In this document: piece by piece, positions 49,001 to 59,500 of the stretch | Layout: the number at the start of each line of letters is the position of its first letter | Position numbering within the stretch: the stretch's first letter is position 1 | From: Fistularia commersonii | Lineage: Eukaryota; Chordata; Actinopteri; Syngnathiformes; Fistulariidae | Direction: 5' to 3' | NCBI GenBank assembly: GCA_037954325.1 | Contig: JBBMNZ010000006.1 | Location: forward strand, 5,809,904 to 5,873,903 | DNA length: 64,000 nucleotides | Notes under the pieces: model-generated | Databases searched by the model: none | What the model was told of the DNA's origin: nothing | What the model saw: the letters and a program-made list of their open reading frames with translations, nothing else | Program-made: the position numbers and the translations under genes

Positions 49001-50174
49001 TCAACTCGAGATGTTCTAGATCGGTGGAAGGAATACTTCCGAAACCTCCTCAATCCGTCAAAACACCCTTTAATGTGGAAGCAGAGCTGGGGGACTCTGG
49101 GGTGGGCCCGCCTATTGGAGCAGGAGATCCCCCCCGAAGAACTGGACCAAGTGGCAGGGGAGAGGGAAGTCTAGACCTCCCTGCTCCAGCTGCTGCCCCT
49201 GCGACCTAATTTTGGAGGAGGCGGGGGCAGAGGAGGAAGATGACCTTGAAAATAAACCAGCGTAATTGGGCCATTTAATAATAATAATAATTATTATCAT
49301 ACAAGATTTAAAAGCATGAAATCTAAGGAGCAATGTTACACTTAACAGGTAGCTCGACCTCTGAAGGTTGTGAGCGAGCGGTGTGTGTGTCTCTATTGGT
49401 GCCTTAAAGATCTGTTCACACACCTTCAAAGACAGCATATCCTTCTTGAACTCCTCCTCATACATCCTTGCAAGAGTGGTGGAGGACATGTTCTCCTGTT
49501 TGACAAAAGAACCAAGAACCCTTTAGTAAGACACAGAAACCCTGTGATCTTCACTTCAACCCTAAAAATGACCGTCCCCATCACTTCACCTCCACACTTC
49601 TTCTAATGATTTTGTCATCGATGTCGGTGATGACCATGGCGTGGATGATCGTGATCCCGAAGAGCCTGGACAAGATCCTCTGCAGGATGTCGAACCTGAC
49701 GTACGAGCTGACACCGGGAATGGTACCTTCAACCCAAAGCTGGCGTGGGATCGACCTTAAGAAGAGAGCTTCTCACTCACCATGCGTGGCCCAGGTGTGC
49801 GTGGTCATACACGGTGGGTCCACAGCTGTACCTGAACACACACGCACACACAGCGCTTCAGTATACAGCGTCCATCCACCTTAGTGGCAACTCACTCGAG
49901 ATGTTCCAGACCAGGTGGCTACTGCTTCTCGGGCCACGACCAGAGGCTCCTTCTGCTTCGTCAGGCTGTTGTACGTCTTCAGGCCGGTGTCGAATCCAGC
50001 GGGTCTCCTCCAGGAGCCAGCGGCTCTCCTCCAGGAGCTCGTATACCCAGCGGCTCTCCTCCAGGAGCCTTCAGGAGTCGTGTCCCCGGTGAGGCTCCTC
50101 AGAGCCTGGGCCGCGGTCCTCCACATCGTGCTCGCTGCGCTCGACGTAGGCAGACAGTAACGTGAACGCAGCAT
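44872..50174 (-). CDS. cars2: Mitochondrial cysteinyl-tRNA synthetase (15 exons, 576 aa)
   Basis: Class I aminoacyl-tRNA synthetase that charges mitochondrial tRNA-Cys. Exons on the minus strand are 50174-49912, 49831-49781, 49707-49590, 49495-49424, 48034-47929, 47824-47744, 47607-47478, 47392-47259, 47097-47030, 46945-46879, 46451-46313, 46022-45899, 45746-45651, 45234-45025 and 44943-44872. Frames join into 577 codons with stop (human 564 aa). The zinc ligand region CGPTVYDHAHLGHA (residues 91-104) contains the HIGH-equivalent. GWHIECS and HHENE supply further zinc ligands, and EKMSKSLKNY holds KMSKS (329-333). I start at MLRSRYC because it matches the human N-terminus and has a better Kozak context than an in-frame ATG 54 nt upstream (50228). 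The presequence is Arg-rich, as expected for mitochondrial import. Oddities: a weak exon 1 donor, a GC donor after exon 12, and a 24-codon last exon ending WEITRGKQRVRGRIEE. Confidence 0.95.
46034..46133. repeat. (CA)n/(TG)n array at the cars2 exon 12 acceptor
   Basis: About 100 bp of CA with a central CGCGCG block. In the cars2 transcript it is (UG)n and its near edge lies only about 12 nt upstream of the exon 12 acceptor. Confidence 0.96.
47883..47908 (-). repeat. G-tract in cars2 intron 5
   Basis: The plus strand has sixteen C, one G and nine C. In the cars2 sense strand this is (G)9 C (G)16, within an intron of only 104 nt, next to a short TG run after the exon 5 donor. Confidence 0.95.
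48179..49290 (+). mobile_element. Internally deleted LINE in cars2 intron 4
   Basis: The plus strand, antisense to cars2, carries scrambled LINE coding sequence. First comes an endonuclease-like piece (GDSLVLLENFNIQVGNE, WKGVIGRNS, TNTMFRHKGVHMCTW, SSLIDL). After frameshifts come AADGYWQTK and LLTSTRDVLDRWKEYFRNLL from the region before the reverse transcriptase. It then jumps to the extreme C-terminus (IPPEELDQVAGEREV, TSLLQLLPLRP) and a 3' AAT repeat (about 49278-49298). The whole reverse transcriptase core is missing. An RTE-like teleost family is likely, but the clade name is inferred. Confidence 0.85.
49996..50067 (-). repeat. cars2: In-frame 21-bp repeats in cars2 exon 1
   Basis: Three copies of CCAGCGGCTCTCCTCCAGGA plus one base (49996-50016, 50017-50037, 50047-50067) encode SWRR(A/P)AG units in the mitochondrial presequence. 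The first two are directly adjacent with one mismatch. The third is separated by 9 bp, so the frame is kept. Confidence 0.92.
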
Positions 50175-50867
50175 AGCGACTTCCGGAACAAAACGGGGGG
50201 AAGCCAGCAGCAACCAGCGCACCGACATTAGTCCCAGTTCGGACGCGTGATTCCCGGCCTGCTCCGGTCGCCGGCCTCCCTCCCCTGTCTTCGTCCCCCA
50301 CTGCGCCCCGGGTTGCCAGATCTACAAGCTTGCAGTTTCACTGACGGGCTACTAAACCCACACCAGAGGTGCGACTGCCGCCTGCCCCCACGACAAACCC
50401 AACGTCTGCTCTTTGGGTGCCAGACAAACGATTCCGACTTGTCTTTGTTCCGATCACATCAAATCAAAGGAAGAGGGATAGTTAGATAGGCTTCCAGAAA
50501 CCAGGAATGAAACCTGCATGGTTAAAATATTTTTTACGGCAAATTAAGACAATAAGGAATACATAAAAACATATGTTTATAAAAGTATATGATATGTATT
50601 CTTAATATCGATTAAGTAACATTAAAAACATCAGGCCACGCTATCAAGCCCCGCCCACAATGGCGCACTGGACGGCGGAAATCCACCAAAATCTGGCAAC
50701 GTACATAATACGTTGAAGTGTCGTGAGAGTTTGATGCGGAAGTGATTTTAGGTTAATCACGTGACTCGAAATTTTAGCTCCTCTGCTTGAGAAGCCGCAT
50801 CATGTCCCAATAACTGCCTCGTTTTCCTGGCGGGTTGTCTTAGCGCTTGCTTTTTAAACCCGATAGG
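50175..50867. promoter_or_regulatory. Head-to-head cars2/atg3 promoter
   Basis: The two start codons are 694 bp apart and divergent. The cars2 side has an ETS-type CCGGAAGT on the minus strand at about 50179-50187, a few bases upstream of the chosen ATG. The atg3 side has an ETS-like GCGGAAGTG at 50736-50744, a YY1-like CAATGGCGC near 50658-50666 and an E-box at 50756-50765. I see no TATA box. This is typical of a housekeeping bidirectional promoter. Confidence 0.7.
50756..50765. promoter_or_regulatory. atg3: CLEAR-like E-box upstream of atg3
   Basis: ATCACGTGAC matches nine of ten positions of the CLEAR consensus GTCACGTGAC bound by TFEB/TFE3/MITF. It is 103 bp upstream of the atg3 start codon. 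USF or other bHLH factors could also bind the CACGTG core. Confidence 0.6.
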
Positions 50868-52788
50868 ATGCAAAACGTCATAAACACAGTGAAAGGCACC
50901 GCCCTCGGGGTCGCCGAGTTCCTCACTCCGGTCCTGAAGGTAAACTCGCTCTTGGCTTCAGATAGCTAGTTGCTAGCTACGGGTAAATACAGTGTAACGT
51001 CAAACCGGGCTGGTCTGAAGTCTGGTTCCGGAAGGCGCTCACCCCCAGAATAAGCCTCCTTTACGTACGCTTCCTCTGGAGGAGACCTGCGGCGGGTCGC
51101 TGTTTGTTTGCGAAATGCAATTGCGTAACAGTACCAGTTAGGGCAGGGCGACGAGGGGAAAGGGAATGGAGGGAGGCAGGAAGAAAGGAATGAGGGATAG
51201 AGAGAATCCATTTTTCCCTCTGCAGTGAGTGCCCGGAAAGGCCTGGGTGTCTTCATTCATACCCCGTCGTTGTTCTTGGAAAGGTTGTTCACGTCCTGAA
51301 GGGTTTCACAAACTTCTTCCTTATTGTTTTCAGGACCCGGAGGTGTAATACTTGTCGTCCTTGTGAATTTGGTCTTAATTTCTTTGCATTTTTTACCTTT
51401 GTTACCTTTTTACTGATTTTTATTCCGTAATCTACAAAGTTGTTCACTTTTCACTGATTTCTCGTCGTTTTTAGGCAGCATGTTTGAGAATTTTGCATCA
51501 AATTCTGAGTTATTCTTTAGTCCTTGCTCATTCTATGCCATATTTGAATTCCACTGGCCTCTAAAGGATGGAAATTGTTGTTGAAGGGTTTTTGTCTGTA
51601 AAATCACGGGAAGAAATGTATACATATTTCAAAGGAATTGCCCAAAATAAGAAATTACATGATTGCATCACAATTTGTGAAATTTGACTGGTTGAGAAAA
51701 AGATAACTTAATCTGTCACAGATATTATGCTGTCTAGATTTGTTCCTTAGGTTTTGGTTGTTTCTGTTTTAAAACAGGAATCAAAGTTCAAAGAAACGGG
51801 AGTCATCACACCTGAAGAGGTGAGAATGCACAGAGCTCTTCCAACACTGATTACACTGCCAGTACCTGTATGGACACACAATTGAGATGATAGTCTTTTC
51901 TTTCTGCATTCCAGTTTGTAGCAGCAGGAGATCACTTGGTCCATCACTGTCCTACATGGAAATGGTAAGTTTGACAGCACCTATCCATCTGATGTTCTCC
52001 TGATACATTCTGGGGACAGAGACCGTATTTGTATTCAGTCCCTTTTATGCATGAAACTTTTTGAGAACATTTTTCAAACAGTTTATCCTTCCTTTTTTAT
52101 TTGACTGAACTGAGTGCAAAAACAAACGATAATTTTGCCTTGCAATGCAGCTTATTGGCCCTGGGTTCAGCAGCAAGTCAGTCAGCCCAGGTGGAAGAAG
52201 ATGAGGGGGTGGTCATGACAAAGAGAAGCTTTAGGGGCATGCTCCTTTAGGAGCAGATTTAGGAAAATATTCCAGAAATGAAAGTTGTTACGTGCTTGGA
52301 TGATGTTAAATGGTTGATGCTACCTTTAGATATGTAACTCTGGCAGGCATTAGAAGGAAACGGACCCTGAGTTTGATTTATCAGGCATTTGGAAAGCTCT
52401 TATTTGTTTCTGGAAACCTTCTTCTCTGCTCTGTGTTCCTCACCTCACTACTAAATCAAAATGAAGACCAACTCTATCCTTGTTGGTGCAGACAGGAGAC
52501 TGCAGGCCGTGGCCTGCTCAGACAGCCTTTTGATTTCACACCCATTGCTTCTGCAGTTTGTTTCTTTTGAACTTTTTAATTCCTAAATATTCACACATTT
52601 CCTGAAATCCCCTTTTGATATCAAAGTAATGCATTTTTTACATTTTCTAGAAACACAAACTAATTTTCCCTTGATCTGGTAAGGTCTCACAATTTTATGT
52701 CACTCTTTGGAAATTGAAGCAGTTGCTGTGTGTAGTGATGAGTAAGAAACATATGTCCATGGTGGCTTGCTCCACACACCCCGCACTT

Positions 52789-52836
<48 letters not shown>

Positions 52837-53465
52837 TTCAGTATGAGCAGTGCCTGATGAAGGCTGGCTCGTCTTTCATCCACTCATGTATTTCCATGGA
52901 CTATTGAATAGGCTTTGGACCAGACCTGAATCCAAGATCGTGTAGACCTTGTAATGGATCAGGTTTCTGGGCCTTGGGTTCAGGTGGACTGGTGAAGACC
53001 GCCAATCTGCAATGGGTGAGGTGTTTGTGAGCACATCAAATGTATAGTCTCAGCACAGCTGACCCCCACACAGTTACTGGAAATGGAGAGGCTATGGGGC
53101 AGGACTCTTAAAGATTTCACACCCATTGCTTCTGCAGTTTGTTTCTTTTGAACTTTTTAATTCCTAAATATTCACACATTTCCTGGAATCCCCTTTTGAT
53201 ATCAAAGTAATGCATTTTTTACATTTTCTAGAAACACAAACTAATTTTCCCTTGATCTGGTAAGGTCTCACAATTTTATGTCACTCTTTGGAAATTGAAG
53301 CAGTTGCTGTGTATTCGTCCTCAACAAGGTTTAGTCATTGGCATCTACAGATGTCTCTTGGGGTTTCCTTGCCCCCCCCCCACCCCTCAATAACATCTAC
53401 ACTCACAACTGTGCAGCTAGAGATCTTCTCTGTGTGCCATGTATGCTTTATACAATTCATATCCG

Positions 53466-53503
<38 letters not shown>

Positions 53504-56500
53504 TTCATATGTGTATTTATACTTCAGATACATATGTGTCATACGTGTAAATACTTCAAATTTGTAGTTCATACATATACATATATTTCATATGTTTACC
53601 TACTCCCTGGTAGCGATGAGTGTCTGTGTTACCTCTGTCCTCAGGGCCACTGGGGAAGAAGTGAAAGTCAAACCTTATTTGCCACAGGACAAGCAATTTC
53701 TCTTGACCCGCAATGGTAAGAAGGCCTCCTTCAATCTGGTGTCTCTGTGGGGACTCTTCACTGTCCTGAACAGTGACATTGTTCTCAGGGTTGCATCTTG
53801 AACTTGAAGTAATGATAATAATAATACATTTTATTAAGTTGCCTCACTCAATACTCAAGGACACCGTACAGATATATCCATGTACACCAAATACAGATTT
53901 AAAAGAAACATTAATAGTGACAAACTGGTTAAAATGTAGATAAATAGTGTGTGTGTGAGTAAAGCAGTATCTTCAGCATAGCCTGATTTGGACTCCACAT
54001 TGAAGCAGGGTTTGAATGACAACAAAATTCTTGGAGGCCCTTTCCAACATCAAGTAACACTTTCCAAATCAAGTCTACTTCCAGAGGTTGTGGTACATGT
54101 GAGAAATGTGTCTGCCTGTCTGTCTCCCTGTCGTCCTCCTCACTTGTCAGTGGGTGGATTTATCCTGTCTTTCCATTGTGTCCATTGTGGGATAATGGAG
54201 AGGAAACCCCTAGGTGGAGTCAAAACTGTTCCTGTGAGTCTAACATGTGGCTCGTTTTTGACTCTCCAGAGGGTTTCAGTCTTGATTTCATAAATGTACA
54301 ATAAGAGTTCATTCATTTATATAGGCTTTGATTCTTCAATGCTGGCAGTGTTTTCCACACGGAACATCTGCTAACCTTCGTCTAAATCTGAGGAAAGACA
54401 ACAAATTGATTTAGTGACTCGTTCAACCATTGAATTGACAGCTTTAGGTGGAGCAGAGTTTTTAGGAAATGAAAAACACAACCTGACGTTCCTCAGACTT
54501 CAACACTGGACTTCAACATCATTTTAATGTAATATGTGCATGTGTTGGTGCGTACATGCGCACAGTTCCCTGCTACAAGCGCTGCAAACAGATGGAGTAC
54601 TCAGACGAGCTGGAAGCTATCATAGAGGAGGACGATGGAGACGGAGGCTGGGTGGACACCTACCATAACTCAGGTGTGAAGACTCCTCATATGCAGTCAA
54701 GCCCATTCCTGCTCCAGGGCCTCGTGGCCATCTGAAGCTCATGTGCATATAAACACACTCCTTAACATCTACCTCAGACCTGGGCATTTTATGGCCCACA
54801 GGCCACATACGGCCCGTTTTGCTTTTTTATACGGCCTGCCAAACTACTTTCTTTAAATACTTTGATAAGTATTTTTAATCAATATTGAATTAAGAAACTC
54901 CTTTTTTTCCCTTTTGTTTAATTTTGTAAGAGTGATGACATACAAAATAATGATAGTACATTTATATGATCATTCATGATTCTAAAGTTGAAATAAAATG
55001 CCCCAAAAATGAAATATTTAAATAGCATTTTTCATATTTGTTCAATTTACTTGATACCCAGTTGGCCTGCACATAAAAATTAAATAAGAACTGTGGCCTG
55101 CCAGCCAAAGTAATTGTCCACCCCTGATCTACCTGCAGAAGCAAAAGACAACCCAGCCTTCATGCGAACATTCTCCTTTACAGGTGTGTCTGGAGTCTCT
55201 GATGCTGTTCGAGAAATCTCCCTGGACAATAACAAGGTATCCCTCTTTCCACTGTCTCTCCTCTGCCTCCTGGTCAATCCTTCCCCTCCTGCTAGCCAGG
55301 AGACAGTGAGAACCTAGTAGCTATGATTGACAGTTGTCCTTGGTTTGGATTAGATAAGTCAGTCAGGGTTATTGGTCAGTCAGGCTCTCAGTGTTCTCCC
55401 TCTGAGAGGAGCCTTGTTAGTCAAAGGTCTCCGCTGTGGCCCAGAGAAGGTCCACACCATCAGGGAATGTTCAAGGTACATGATGTGACCTCAGTGGTGA
55501 TCTTCACCTGTCCTCCAGGACAAGAACATGAATGCAACGTCAGCAGCGTGCTGCGAGGATGATGACGACGATGAAGATGGAGAGGCAGCAGACATGGAAG
55601 GTACTTCGGTCTCCATGAGAGCATTTCCACCCCACCTGACCTCCACTGTCACACTGAGGTGCTGCCATGTTCCCGTTTCAGAATATGAGGAGAGCGGCCT
55701 TTTGGAAACGGATGAGGTACAAGGACCACGACCCCTGGTATACAGTGGTATGAAAAAGTTTGGGCACCCCTGATCATTTTCAAGATTTTCCTTTATAAGT
55801 CATTGGTTGTTCATCTCAGCAATTTCAGTTTAATATATCATATAGCAGACAAACATAGTGATATTTGAGAAGTGAAATGAAGTTTATAGGATTTACAGAA
55901 AGTGAGCAGTAATTATTTAAACAAAAGTAGGCAGGTGCATAAATTTGGGAACCCTGTTGTTTTATTGATTTGAATACCTTTAGCACTAATTATTGGAACA
56001 CAAAATTTGTTTGGTAAGCTCATTGACCCTTGACTTACATACACAGGTGAAGCCAATCATGAGAAAGGGTATTTAATGTGGCCAGTTGCAAGTTACTCTC
56101 CTCTTTGCATCTTCTCTGAAGAGTGGCAACATGGGAGCCTAAAAACAACTGTCAAATGACCTGAAAACAAAGACTGTTCAACATCGTGGTTTAAGGGAAG
56201 GATACAAAAAGCTAGCTCAGAGATTTCAGCTGTCAGTTTCCACTGTGAGACACATAGTGAGGAAATGGAAGACCACAGGCACAGTTCTAGTTAAGGGCCG
56301 GAGTGGCAGGCCAAGACAAATCTCAGATAAGCAGAGGCGAAGGATGGTGAGAACAGTCAAACTCAACCCACAGACCAGCTCCAAAGACCTACAACATGAT
56401 CTTGCTGCAGCTGGTGTCACTGTGCATCGTTCAACTATTCAGCGCACTTTGCACAAGGACATGCTTTTATGGGAGAGTAATGCGGCAGAAGCCTTTTCTG

Positions 56501-59500
56501 TGCACACGCCACAAACAGAGTCGCTTGAGGTATGCTAAAGCAAATTTGGACAAGCCAGCTTGATTTTGGAATAAGGCGCTGTGGACAGATGAAACTAAAA
56601 TTGAGTTATTTGGACATAACAAGGGGTGGTATGCATGGGGGAAGAAGAACACAGCATTCCAAGAAAAACCCTTGCTACCCACAGTAAAATTTGGTGGTGG
56701 TTCCATCATGCTGTGGGGCTGTGTGGCCAGCACAGGGACTGGCAACCTTGTTAAAGTTGAAGGTCGCATGGATTCCAGTCAGTATCAGCAGATACGAACA
56801 ATGTTCAAGAATCAGTGACAAAGTTGAAGTTGCACCAGGGCTGGATACTTCAACAAGACAAAGACCCTAAACACTGCTCAAATTCTATACGGCATTCATG
56901 CAGAGGAACAAGTACAACATTCTGGAATGGCCATCTCAGTCCCCAGACATGAATATCATTGAAAATCTGTGGTGTGATTTAAAGCGGGCTGTCCATGCTC
57001 GGAAACCATCAAACCTGACTGAACGGGAGGTGTTTTGTTAAGAAGAATGGTCAAAAATACCTTCAACCAGAGTCCAGACTGTCATTGGAAGCTATAGGAA
57101 GCGTTTAGAGGCTGTTATTTTTGCAAAAGGAGGGTCTACTAAATATTGATGTAATTTTTCTGGTGGGGTGCCCAAATTTATGCACCTGCCTACTTTTGTT
57201 TAAATAATTATTGCTCACTTTCTGTAAATCCTATATACTTCATTTCACTTCTCAAGTATCACTATGTTTGTAAGCTATATGATATATTAAACTGAAATTG
57301 CTGAGACAAACAACCAATGACTTATAAAGGAAAATCTTGAAAATGATCAGGGGTGCCCAAAATTTTTCATACCACTGTATGTGTGTTTGTGTGTGGCTGC
57401 CGTGTCTGACCAGCGAACACTGACCGCTGTCTGTCTGCAGGCAACACTGGACACCAGTAAGATGGTGGACACCAAAGTGCGAGCAGAGCCTGGGAGTGAA
57501 GATGCTATCCTGCAGACCCGGACCTACGACCTGTACATCACTTATGATAAATACTACCAGACCCCCCGACTTTGGCTCTTTGGATACGATGAGGTACCTG
57601 CCTCTCGCACCCTTTTATTCAGGACCAGGCTTTTGTCCTCAACAAGGCTGGCTGGTCCTCTGGTTCCTGCTCTCCTGTTCCCCTGGTCCCCTGGTTCCTG
57701 TTTCCCTGGTCTCCTGGTTCTTGGTACCCAGTTCAGCAGACTGGGTTAAGCAGGAGGCACTGAAAGACACACACCCAGACATGGGTGTGTGTTCCCTTTA
57801 TTTTTCCAGGAACAATACTATTTTCAGTGCTTGAGACGATGAGGTTGTCTCGCTTATTGTTAATATCTTTCAGTTCAGTCTTCTACCTGGTCCACATCAG
57901 TGCCAGGAGAGACCCCCTTCACTGTGTGCATGCGTTTGTGTTTCATATCCTGGCGCTGGAGTTGAGCTGAATGTCAAGTGTTTTTATATTTTGATTTATT
58001 TTTCTTCCGACCTGGTGGAGGAATGTGTGCAGGGAAGGCTGGAACAGTGGACAAAAGATTATCAGGCAGAAGGAAAGGACAGGAGGAGAATAAAGAGGAT
58101 AGAGCAACGATTGTGTCTTCTTTTGAGACAGAGAAGACAGGGGGCAGAGCTAGAGGCAGCAGAGATCAAGATGTGAAGGGTTCTCTTTGGAAGTGAGGAG
58201 GATGGAGAGGACCAGGAAGGAGTCTGTCAGGGGGAGCGCGTTAGATGTTCTGGAGATCAAGTCAAATTGAGATTGTTTGGATATGGGCAGAGGAGGGATA
58301 GAGAAGATCTGGGTGGAAGGAGGCTGTAGTTGGAGCTGCCAGGCAGGAGATCTAGAGCAGACGTGGGCATTTTACAGCCCGCGGGCCACATCCGGCCCGT
58401 TTACCTTTTTTATATGGCCCGCCAAACTATTTTCTTTTAATACCGTATTTTCACGACCATAAGGCGCACCTTACTAAAAGGCGCAATCTCGGTTATGTGT
58501 GCCATTATTGTATTTAACACACACATAAGGCGTACCAAATGATAGGGCGCGGGTTTTATATACAATCCACGGCCACGCTTCCCCCTTTAACGTTCTCATG
58601 GTGTCCTCTTCTACTTCCGCCTTACAACAACAACAACAATACACACTCACACATGCATACAAGTGTGCGTATTTAAAAATAGAGCGGGAGCAAAACTGAG
58701 TTTGGTTGTGCTTTATTTAAGTATTGATTACAAAGTAGTAACTCATCAATCAAACCCATCGAAGTCTTCATCCTTGGTTTCTGATTTGAACATCTGCGCT
58801 AAATCTCCATCAAACATACTGTCTTCACTGTTAGAGTCACTTTCTGTGCCGTGCGGCTCCTTGGAAATGGTGCCGGCTTTTGCGAAAGCTCGAACAACAG
58901 CGCCAGCAGACACGTTAGCCCAAGCATCTACAATCCATTCGCAAATTGTGGCATAACTCGCCTGGCGCTGTCTTCCACTCTTCGTAAAAGAGTGGTCTCC
59001 ATCGGTCATCCATCGCTCCCACGCCGCTCGCAGCCTTACTTTGAACGAGTTCAGAGTTCGTTTGCTTCACTTGTTTTTTCACATCGGCTGTGAGATGGGC
59101 ATGCATAGTCACAGATCAACAGCGATGGTGATGCGTGGAAAAAAACACCTGGTCTCCTTACCCGTGTTTTTATATACTGTACAATCCATGCCCACACTTC
59201 CCCCTTTAACATTCTCATTGTGTTCTCTACTACGTCCACCTTACAACAACACACACACACACACACACACAAGGCGCACTGAATGATAGGGCGCACCGCA
59301 CGTTTTGAGGAAAATCTTTGACTTTTATGTGCGCCTTATGGTCGTGAAAATACGGTATTTTAAGAAGTATTATCAATCAATATTGAATTTAGAAACTCCT
59401 TATTTTTTCCCCTTTGTTTAATTTTGTATGGATGATTACATAGAAAATAATGTCGGTACATTTATATGATCATTCATGATTTTAAAGTAAAAAAAGAAAT

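Noticed and set aside
49894..49900. GTGAGT as the true exon 1 donor of cars2
   Set aside because: It would throw exon 2 out of frame and end the protein before the zinc-binding and HIGH motifs; kept only as a competing site.
57381..57834. Extended plus-strand frames over atg3 exon 9 and beyond
   Set aside because: Only 57441-57593 is coding; the rest is intron with a CCTGGTTCC-rich repeat at about 57655-57725.
59074..59296. Frames near the right end of the pogo-like element as a gene
   Set aside because: They fall in subterminal repeats and a CA tract of the transposon.
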